From [Clostridium] symbiosum (GTDB taxonomy: Bacteria > Bacillota > Clostridia > Lachnospirales > Lachnospiraceae): 64,000 nt of DNA. Within the stretch, counting starts at the first letter, position 1; the number at the start of each line of letters is the position of its first letter. Of the stretch, positions 58,385 through 64,000 are shown piece by piece. The position numbers were made by a program, and so were the translations under genes. The stretch spans positions 1,200,001 to 1,264,000 of the forward strand of contig CP143946.1 of NCBI GenBank assembly GCA_036419695.1, in the 5' to 3' direction. The notes under the pieces were generated by a model. The model was not told where the DNA came from and made no database searches. It worked only from the letters and a program-made list of their open reading frames with translations.

Positions 58385-58822
58385 ATGGAAAAAGCAGAAT
58401 TAATTGGACAGAAAGTACATGAACTATACTGGCAGCATGATATCAACTGTGCAAGGACCACGCTGATTTGCCTCGCCGGATGCTTTGACGTTGTGCTGCA
58501 GGAGCAGACGCTTTCCTCAGCCATCGGACTGCATGGCGCGGGCGGTTACCGGGCGCAGTGCGGGCTCGTTGAAGGTTCTTTAATGTTTATCGGGATTTAT
58601 GGCCGGATGAAGGGAAAAACAGACGGCGAAACGGCACAGATATGTTATGAGTTTGCCGACTGTTTTATTGGAAAGTTTGGATCCCTGAAATGCCGTGACT
58701 TAAGGCCGGGAGGATTCAGGGAAGATGATCCTCCACATGCCTGTGAAACTTTAACGACGGATGCAATTCTGTTTGCATACGAATTTGTCAAAAGCCGTTT
58801 TGAAGCGGAACCGGTCGGATAA
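58385..58822 (+). CDS. C-GCAxxG-C-C family protein (putative redox protein)
   Basis: 145 residues. Four conserved Cys in order, NCARTTLICLA, AQCGLVEGSLM, SLKCRDL and HACE, with the Gly-rich turn LHGAGGYRAQCG, fit the C_GCAxxG_C_C family of predicted redox-active or Fe-S proteins. Helical, cytoplasmic, no signal peptide. It is probably co-transcribed with the TIGR04076 protein and convergent with the hydrolase gene 11 bp away. Function unknown. Confidence 0.75.
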   Translation: MEKAELIGQKVHELYWQHDINCARTTLICLAGCFDVVLQEQTLSSAIGLHGAGGYRAQCGLVEGSLMFIGIYGRMKGKTDGETAQICYEFADCFIGKFGSLKCRDLRPGGFREDDPPHACETLTTDAILFAYEFVKSRFEAEPVG

Positions 58823-58833
58823 GGAGCGGGATT

Positions 58834-59529
58834 TTATATCATTTTATCGACCCACCCGGCCAGAACATCCAACTGCTCCGGCGTGTGGAACCAGTGCTCT
58901 CCATCCTCCATAACGGTGAGGCCGGCGCTGAATTTTTCAGTGAAAGCATCCACGGTGTCCCGCCCGGTCAGATTATCTTTACCCGCATACAGGATTTCAG
59001 TCGGGACTTCCCATTTTGTCACAGGATGGTTTTTAGCATATTCCAGGTATTCCCACGACAGCGTCTCGCCAAAATTGGTGGGGATGGTCTGCCTTTCCCG
59101 GAGCTCGTCCTCAGAAACGGAGGCCCACATCATCATATTACGGATCAGCCGTTCCATATCGAGAACCGGTGAGATGAAAAGACATTTATTAAACGGTATG
59201 TCCCGAAAGCTCATCAGACTGAACCAGGCGCCGAGGCTGTTTGCTATCAGGGCCGTTTTCTTCCAATGCTGTCCGATATACTGTATAACAGTTTTCAGCT
59301 CGGGAACCGTATACCAGGGAAGAAAATGTTCCTCCTCTGCTTTGCGTTCTCCATGTCCGGGCAGATCAATACCGAGCATCTGCCATCCCCTGGCTTCTGC
59401 TGTCGGGGCAAAACTGGCCGCTTCTTCTTTACAGCCGTTTTTACCATGGACAAAGAGGTACACATTATCAGATGGTTTTCCGTAGAGAACGGCCGGTATT
59501 GTTTCTATTTTCATATTGATTGTTTCCAT
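58834..59529 (-). CDS. Alpha/beta hydrolase
   Basis: 231 residues. Typical order of an alpha/beta hydrolase: VYLFVHGKNGCKEEAASF (oxyanion loop), MLGIDLPGHGERK, nucleophile elbow LIANSLGAWFSL in which the first Gly of G-x-S-x-G is Ala, acid ILYAGKDNLTG and base GEHWFHTPEQLD. A four-helix cap lies between (about 120-175). It is likely an esterase or a protective hydrolase for small molecules. Divergent from an XRE-type membrane regulator; no substrate clue. Confidence 0.85.
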   Translation of the reverse strand: METINMKIETIPAVLYGKPSDNVYLFVHGKNGCKEEAASFAPTAEARGWQMLGIDLPGHGERKAEEEHFLPWYTVPELKTVIQYIGQHWKKTALIANSLGAWFSLMSFRDIPFNKCLFISPVLDMERLIRNMMMWASVSEDELRERQTIPTNFGETLSWEYLEYAKNHPVTKWEVPTEILYAGKDNLTGRDTVDAFTEKFSAGLTVMEDGEHWFHTPEQLDVLAGWVDKMI

Positions 59530-59587
59530 AATTTAATCTCCATATTGTAAATATTTCCCTAAAGGATACTGTGCACGGATCGTATCC

Positions 59588-59606
59588 CGCAGGGAGTTTT
59601 CCTGCG
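59588..59606. promoter_or_regulatory. Inverted repeat in the hydrolase-XRE spacer
   Basis: CGCAGG (59588-59593) and CCTGCG (59601-59606), flanked on both sides by direct copies of GTGCACG (59571-59577 and 59611-59617). Candidate operator in the divergent spacer 59530-59777; no clear promoter hexamers. Confidence 0.35.
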
Positions 59607-59777
59607 TATTGTGCACGAAAATCCCGGGTGACACGGCGTGAAACGGTGAAAAAGACGAGACAGACACTTTCATTGTAGATGACCGGATGGGGAAAGTCAA
59701 TCCGGGAGGGTTAAAGCCGTTCACGCAGGGGGAATCCTCAGACACAAAACCAATAAAAAACGACAGGAGGGACTGGA

Positions 59778-60398
59778 ATGGAATTTAATGAAAAGCTGCA
59801 ACAGCTCAGAAAACAACACAATCTTACACAGGAACAGCTTGCGGAGCAGCTTTATGTATCCAGGACGGCCATATCCAAATGGGAAAGCGGCAAGGGCTAT
59901 CCCAATATCGACTCGCTAAAATATATTTCCAAATTTTTTTCAGTGTCCATAGACGAGCTGTTATCAGGTGACGAACTGATTACTTTGGCGGAAAGCGAAA
60001 ACCGCTCCAATATGAAAAAGATTTACGGCCTCATCGGAGGAATCATTGATATAATGGCAGCGGCATTTATTTTTCTGCCCCTGTACGGAAGATTGGAGGA
60101 CGGTCATATTTATTTCGTCAGCCTTCTTTCCGTTACCGATACAGCAGAGATAAACCAGATGATTTATTGGGCGGTTTTTATACTCATGATCGCATTGGGA
60201 ATTGTAAAACTTATATTGCTCCGACTGGACAAAGAACCGTGGTGCGGCATCACCGCCAAATGTTCAATTGCATGGGGAGCGGCGGTAGTTTGCGCTTTTG
60301 CCGCGGCGAGGGAACCATATGTGACAGTGCTGCTGTTTTTATTTTTTTCCGCAAAAATATTTATCCTGTTGAAACAGATTCAGGTAAAACAGCCTTAA
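59778..60398 (+). CDS. XRE family regulator with C-terminal membrane domain
   Basis: 206 residues. HTH_3 domain (about 5-62: KLQQLRKQHNLTQEQLAEQL, SRTAISKWESGKGYPNIDSL) and four hydrophobic helices (about 82-100, 126-146, 158-175, 180-198). Such HTH-membrane proteins are common in Firmicutes next to transporters or membrane enzymes and may respond to membrane stress. It is followed by a terminator and then a PAP2 phosphatase. RBS ACAGGAGGG. Confidence 0.88.
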   Translation: MEFNEKLQQLRKQHNLTQEQLAEQLYVSRTAISKWESGKGYPNIDSLKYISKFFSVSIDELLSGDELITLAESENRSNMKKIYGLIGGIIDIMAAAFIFLPLYGRLEDGHIYFVSLLSVTDTAEINQMIYWAVFILMIALGIVKLILLRLDKEPWCGITAKCSIAWGAAVVCAFAAAREPYVTVLLFLFFSAKIFILLKQIQVKQP

Positions 60399-60406
60399 AT
60401 CCTTGA

Positions 60407-60445
60407 AAAAAGGCCTCCGACACGAAAGGTGTCGGGGGCCTTTTG
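60407..60445 (+). terminator. Terminator after the XRE gene
   Basis: AAAGGCCTCCGACAC (60409-60423) pairs with GTGTCGGGGGCCTTT (60429-60443), one G-U, tight 5-nt loop, then T. Confidence 0.88.
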
Positions 60446-60546
60446 CCATTGTGACGGCAGGTTTCTTGCTCTTAAGGCCGCAGGGGCAGATAATCAAAGG
60501 GCAGTCCGCAGAAATATTATCACAGCAAAAGAAAGGAAGATTTACA

Positions 60547-61224
60547 ATGCAAAAGAAAACAAAAAAATTACTGATCATCACGGGGACCCTGTTTCTGATT
60601 TTCCTGCTTTTTACGGTTATGGTAAAGACCGTCGACGTCCAGCCGGTGGGACCCGGGCAGTCCACGGTAGGCTTTGCCTCCATAAATCAAGCGGTATTTA
60701 AGTTTTTCGGCGTCAATCTGATCTGGTACACCATCACCGATTACCTGGGCCTCGCCGCCATAGCCGTCGCCCTCGGTTTCGCAGTCTTAGGCCTGCTCCA
60801 GCTCATCGGGCGCAGAAACATCAAAAAAGTAGACACCCGCATTCTGTTACTCGGCGCATTTTACATTACCGTCATCGCGGTATACGTATACTTCGAAACT
60901 AAAATTGTCAACTACAGGCCAATTATCCTGTCCGAAAAGCTGGAAGCATCATTCCCGTCCTCCCACACCATGATCGTCATCTGTATCATGGTAACGGCAA
61001 TAATCCAGTTTCATCATTATCTGATTAAAAAGAAAACACTGCTAAGGGCAGCAGACATAATCTCCGCCCTGATTATCATTGTAACAGTAGCAGGACGCCT
61101 CATATCAGGAGTTCACTGGTTCACCGACATCATAGCCGGAATCCTCCTCTCCTCCGCCCTGGTTGCACTATATTGCACAATATTGCAGCTGATAGAAGAA
61201 AAACACGGAAATAGAAACGAATAA
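60547..61224 (+). CDS. PAP2 superfamily membrane phosphatase
   Basis: 225 residues from ATG 60547 (AAAGGAAG upstream); a longer in-frame ATG at 60403 runs through the terminator and is rejected. Six membrane helices. Active-site motifs: K-x4-RP in TKIVNYRPII, FPSSHTM, and RLISGVHWFTDIIAG (R-x5-H-x3-D). These enzymes remove phosphate from undecaprenyl pyrophosphate, phosphatidic acid or related lipids on the outer face of the membrane. The sequence from about 60700 is noticeably richer in C than its neighbours (many ATC/GCC/CTC codons), a possible sign of different origin. Confidence 0.88.
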   Translation: MQKKTKKLLIITGTLFLIFLLFTVMVKTVDVQPVGPGQSTVGFASINQAVFKFFGVNLIWYTITDYLGLAAIAVALGFAVLGLLQLIGRRNIKKVDTRILLLGAFYITVIAVYVYFETKIVNYRPIILSEKLEASFPSSHTMIVICIMVTAIIQFHHYLIKKKTLLRAADIISALIIIVTVAGRLISGVHWFTDIIAGILLSSALVALYCTILQLIEEKHGNRNE

Positions 61225-61355
61225 CCCCGCCCCGTCTCCGAAATTTTTTCTCATTGACACCCGCCCCCGCCCTCCTTATAATAATGGAGAAATACGGTTC
61301 AAGATATTTCTTCCCCCAGGAGACACCTTAAACCACGTGAACGAGGAGAAAGACG

Positions 61356-62315
61356 ATGTCAAAAAGAAAAACGGTGATAATCGGTGCGGGCCATGTCGGT
61401 GCTCATGTGGCCAGCGCCCTGATGATGCAGGATATCTGTGAAGAGATTGTCCTGCTGGATACAGATGAGAACAAGGCCTGGGCCCATGCGGTGGATCTTC
61501 AGGATACGGCATGCTATGCAGGTAAAAATACAATGGTCCGTAACGGCGGCTATGAGGAACTGCGGGACGCCGACATTTGCGTGCTGAGCTATTGCGGAGT
61601 GATATTCAGGGAAAACCGGCTGGAAGAGCTGGAGGAGGCCCTGAATATTGCGGACAGGATTATCCCGGAGATTAAATCCTCCGGTTTTCAGGGTGTGATT
61701 GTATCCATCACCAATCCCTGCGATCTGGTGGCGCTTTATTTTGCCATGCACCTGGATCTTCCCGTCGTGGGGACGGGTACGGCGCTCGATTCGGCGCGTT
61801 TCCGTATCAGGACGGCACAGGCGCTTCATATTGCCCCGTCCGGTGTGGAGGCATTCTGCGTGGGTGAGCACGGCGACAGCCAGGTCCCGGTCTGGTCACA
61901 GGTGCGAATCGGCGGCCGTTTCCTGACGGAACTTGAGAAGGAGGGTTCGGAGCGGTACGGAAGCCTTAATAAGGCGGAGGTGGAGAAAGCCACCATCGAA
62001 GCAGGATGGAAGATCCTCGTAGGAAAGGGCAGTACGGAATATGGAATCGGAGCGGCCGCGGCAGAACTTATCCGGTCCATTCTGACGGACGGCCGTCAGG
62101 TGCTCCCGTGCTCGGGCAAATACAGAAGGACAGCGGACAGCCCGGTGATCTACACCAGCATCCCGTCCGTGACAGGAGCCGGAGGAATTGTAGAACGGAT
62201 TCCACCGGTATTGTCACAGGAGGAGGCGGAGCGCTTTGATACAAGCTGCCGTCTGATGGAGCAGTACAGGGCGGAGTATCTGGATGTCAGAAAACAGTTG
62301 GAGGACAGAAAATGA
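61356..62315 (+). CDS. L-lactate/malate dehydrogenase family protein
   Basis: 319 residues. NAD-binding VIIGAGHVGAHVASALM, LDTDENKAWAHAVDLQD, SITNPCDLVALYF, GTGTALDSARFR and the catalytic His in VGEHGDSQVPVWS place it in the LDH/L-2-hydroxyisocaproate dehydrogenase group. The mobile loop (YCGVIFRENRLEELEEA) differs from the usual PQKPGETRL form, so the preferred 2-oxoacid may not be pyruvate. It overlaps by 4 bp (ATGA) with a GldA-like dehydrogenase gene, pointing to a joint pathway. RBS GAGGAG. Confidence 0.88.
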   Translation: MSKRKTVIIGAGHVGAHVASALMMQDICEEIVLLDTDENKAWAHAVDLQDTACYAGKNTMVRNGGYEELRDADICVLSYCGVIFRENRLEELEEALNIADRIIPEIKSSGFQGVIVSITNPCDLVALYFAMHLDLPVVGTGTALDSARFRIRTAQALHIAPSGVEAFCVGEHGDSQVPVWSQVRIGGRFLTELEKEGSERYGSLNKAEVEKATIEAGWKILVGKGSTEYGIGAAAAELIRSILTDGRQVLPCSGKYRRTADSPVIYTSIPSVTGAGGIVERIPPVLSQEEAERFDTSCRLMEQYRAEYLDVRKQLEDRK

Positions 62316-63412
62316 AAGCAGTGACAAAACTTTTTGCGGGTTATACAATCGGTGACGACGCCTATTACCAGGTGGACCGTTTCTGTTCTCCCTATGGCAA
62401 ACGCGTCCTTTTAATAGGAGGAGAGACGGGCATGATGAAGGGGCGCCCTTTTCTGGACGGCGCTCTGACCCTGACGAAGAGCAGGCTGGAAATCGTGGAT
62501 ACCGTTATCTATGGAAAAGAATGCACCTACGAGAGAATCAGGGAACTCAGCAGCCTCTATCAGGATCAGAAAATAGACATGGTATTCGGCATGGGCGGCG
62601 GAAAGGCGATGGATACGGCGAAGGGGACGGCTCACGAGCTGGGAGTTCCGGTATTCACCTTTCCAACGATACCGTCCAACTGTGCCTCCATGGCGGCGCT
62701 GTCTGTCGTATACCGGCAGGATGGCGGATTTGACAGCTTCTATTTCTTTGAACGCCCCGCCGTTCACTGCTTTATCAACACCGATATCATGATTCATGCG
62801 CCGAAAAAGTATTTTCGTGCGGGCATGGGCGACACCATTGCAAAATACTTTGAATGCCATTTCTCGGCCAGAGGGGATGAACTGGACTATCATTCGGCTC
62901 TGGGACGCGAGATCAGCAATCTCTGCTATGAGCGGATTCATACGTATGCGGAGAAGGCACTTGAGGAATTTGAACAGGGGCGGGCAGGCGATGCTTTTAC
63001 ACAGGCCGTGCTGGCAATTACGGTGAATACGGGGCTTGTATCCCACATGGTGGAAGACTGCTATAACTGTGCTCTTGCCCACGCCGTATGCTATGGCCTG
63101 GATCTGGTTCCGGGAGTGGCGGAGCGTTTTCTGCACGGCGATCTGGTCGGCTACGGGATCCTGATCCAGCTTATGGTGGACGGCCGGACGGAGGAGTTTG
63201 AGGAAGTGAGGCGGCTTCTTCAAATGATGGAAATCCCCGTGAGCCTTAAGGAGATGGAGATTCCCCTGGAGCGCGGCGCCTTACAGGATATGCTTAAAGA
63301 ATCGGTCGGCGGCCCGGATATGGAGCATATTCCCTATCCTGTTACGGAAGATATGGTCTGGGAAGCTCTCTGCAAGGTGGAAAAGGTTACCGGGCACGGA
63401 GTGAAGTGCTAA
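62312..63412 (+). CDS. Iron-containing alcohol dehydrogenase family, GldA-like
   Basis: 366 residues. NAD-binding GMGGGKAMDTAKGTA, metal-binding Asp in AGMGDTIAKYFE, and His in ALAHAVCYGLD and RFLHGDLVGYG identify the glycerol dehydrogenase-like branch of group III alcohol dehydrogenases. It oxidises a polyol or reduces a ketone or aldehyde with NAD(H). Its start overlaps the LDH-like gene, so both are translated together; a terminator follows. A hydroxyketone or diol pathway is conceivable, but the substrates are not evident from sequence. Confidence 0.88.
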   Translation: MKAVTKLFAGYTIGDDAYYQVDRFCSPYGKRVLLIGGETGMMKGRPFLDGALTLTKSRLEIVDTVIYGKECTYERIRELSSLYQDQKIDMVFGMGGGKAMDTAKGTAHELGVPVFTFPTIPSNCASMAALSVVYRQDGGFDSFYFFERPAVHCFINTDIMIHAPKKYFRAGMGDTIAKYFECHFSARGDELDYHSALGREISNLCYERIHTYAEKALEEFEQGRAGDAFTQAVLAITVNTGLVSHMVEDCYNCALAHAVCYGLDLVPGVAERFLHGDLVGYGILIQLMVDGRTEEFEEVRRLLQMMEIPVSLKEMEIPLERGALQDMLKESVGGPDMEHIPYPVTEDMVWEALCKVEKVTGHGVKC

Positions 63413-63432
63413 ATGGTAAATGGATAGATGGT

Positions 63433-63475
63433 AAAAGGCGGTGAATGGCGCGGGGAGCGTTATCACCGCCTTTAA
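63433..63475 (+). terminator. Terminator after the LDH/GldA-like pair
   Basis: AAAGGCGGTGA (63434-63444) and TCACCGCCTTT (63463-63473), perfect 11-bp stem. Confidence 0.8.
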
Positions 63476-63557
63476 ACTGGGTAAAGGATACAGGGTATGC
63501 AGTGTTTATGCATGAAGGATTATATTCAGAACTTTATGCATTGTGACGTTCCCGCGG

Positions 63558-63593
63558 CATTTTCATCATTTGTGCTAAAAATGCATGAAAATG
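63558..63593. promoter_or_regulatory. Dyad upstream of the M20 gene promoter
   Basis: CATTTTCAT (63558-63566) and ATGAAAATG (63585-63593), perfect 9-bp arms, 18-bp spacer, ending 26 bp before the -35. Position suits an activator site. Confidence 0.45.
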
Positions 63594-63619
63594 AGCGAAA
63601 AAACAGGCAAAAAAACAAG

Positions 63620-63648
63620 TTGACAACATTTGGCAACAGTGTTATTAT
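63620..63648 (+). promoter_or_regulatory. Promoter of the M20 gene
   Basis: TTGACA (63620-63625), 17 bp, TATTAT (63643-63648). Confidence 0.8.
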
Positions 63649-63700
63649 TATGCACATAAAACTTATATATATTCAAAAATGAAGAGAAAAGAGAGAATTT

Positions 63701-64000
63701 ATGCTTGATGAGTGTATAAAAAAACAGTTATGGGATGCGGAAGATGCGATAGCTCCTCTGGCGGAACGGGTAAGTGAGTGTATCTTTACACACCCTGAAC
63801 TGGGAGACCAGGAATTCTTTTCAGCGGGATATCTGACGGAGGAAATCGCCAAACTGGGATTTAAGGTTGAATTTCCTTATATGGGAATTCCCACGGCGTT
63901 CCGCTGCGAGCTGGGAGATGAGGAAGGCCCGGCGGTCTGTTTTTTAGCAGAATATGACGCCCTTCCCGGATACGGTCCAAACCACGACGCACCGGCCCAC
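63701..64000 (+). CDS. M20 family peptidase/amidohydrolase (N-terminal part)
   Basis: The first 100 codons only; the gene leaves the window at the right edge. It opens MLDECIKKQLWDAEDAIAPL and includes IFTHPELGDQEFFSAGYLTE, FPYMGIPTAFRCELG, VCFLAEYDALPGYG and NHDAPAH, which fit the aminobenzoyl-glutamate/amidohydrolase group of M20 (His-Pro-Glu-Leu-Gly near the start; AEYDALPG before the metal-binding region). These metallo-hydrolases cleave N-acyl amino acids or small peptides. A strong promoter and a dyad lie upstream. Confidence 0.88.
   Translation, partial: MLDECIKKQLWDAEDAIAPLAERVSECIFTHPELGDQEFFSAGYLTEEIAKLGFKVEFPYMGIPTAFRCELGDEEGPAVCFLAEYDALPGYGPNHDAPAH

Noticed and set aside
63497..63682. 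61-codon ORF before the M20 gene
   Set aside because: It covers the dyad and the consensus promoter and lacks an RBS.

Overview
The window looks like chromosomal DNA from a gut-type Lachnospiraceae (Clostridia; Enterocloster or [Clostridium] symbiosum-like). The signs are Gram-positive style AGGAGG ribosome sites, moderate GC, many small ligand-responsive regulators (MerR, PadR, AraC, WYL, GyrI-like), TRAP transporters, an azaaromatic yjdF riboswitch, a cobalamin riboswitch, a cysteine-rich DUF4489-like pair and a PdaA-type deacetylase. The genus is an inference. I saw no rRNA, tRNA, CRISPR array, intact transposase or prophage.

Layout. 1-6 kb: a MATE exporter with its divergent MerR regulator, tag, and a cluster of hypothetical and cysteine-rich proteins. 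6.3-8.4 kb: a predicted ribosome repair module, rtcB-prfH, behind a leader with a 12-residue ORF and an intrinsic terminator. 8.5-14.6 kb: a GntR-controlled regulon of FGGY kinase plus class II aldolase (minus strand) and a TRAP transporter (plus strand); the same operator lies just after all three promoters. 14.65 kb: a frameshifted fragment of a second prfH. 15.3-25.4 kb: a sigma-54 enhancer-binding protein with a PrpR-type sensor, two upstream dyads, a clear -24/-12 promoter, and an operon of crotonase, TRAP transporter, LeuCD-like hydro-lyase, PrpB/isocitrate-lyase-like lyase and D-2-hydroxyacid dehydrogenase, ending in a decayed glycerate kinase. This reads as uptake and carbon-carbon cleavage of a branched dicarboxylate; the substrate is unknown. 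25.5-28.9 kb: a btuFCD corrinoid importer under a B12 riboswitch.

29-47 kb is an accessory region rich in regulators: WYL, several GyrI-like effector-binding proteins (one fused to TfoX), YoaP-type GNAT, a MoxR/VWA pair, PdaA deacetylase, AraC/MFS, an ABC-F factor behind a leader ORF with three hairpin-T modules, TipA-like MerR, PadR, DUF3795 and TrmO. Four copies of a long-hairpin intergenic element (about 29.0, 36.3, 41.1 and 41.7 kb) lie here. Their nested stems are conserved by compensatory base changes although the sequences differ; this is the best candidate for an undescribed element.

47-64 kb: an internally duplicated unknown protein, a YHYH/cell-wall-binding secreted protein, yjdF with its riboswitch, a serpin lipoprotein, proC, a complete bacterial N-degron operon (clpS-clpA-aat) overlapping a FliB-like lysine methylase, small redox or unknown proteins, an alpha/beta hydrolase, an XRE-membrane regulator, a PAP2 phosphatase, an LDH-family/GldA-like dehydrogenase pair, and the start of an M20 amidohydrolase.
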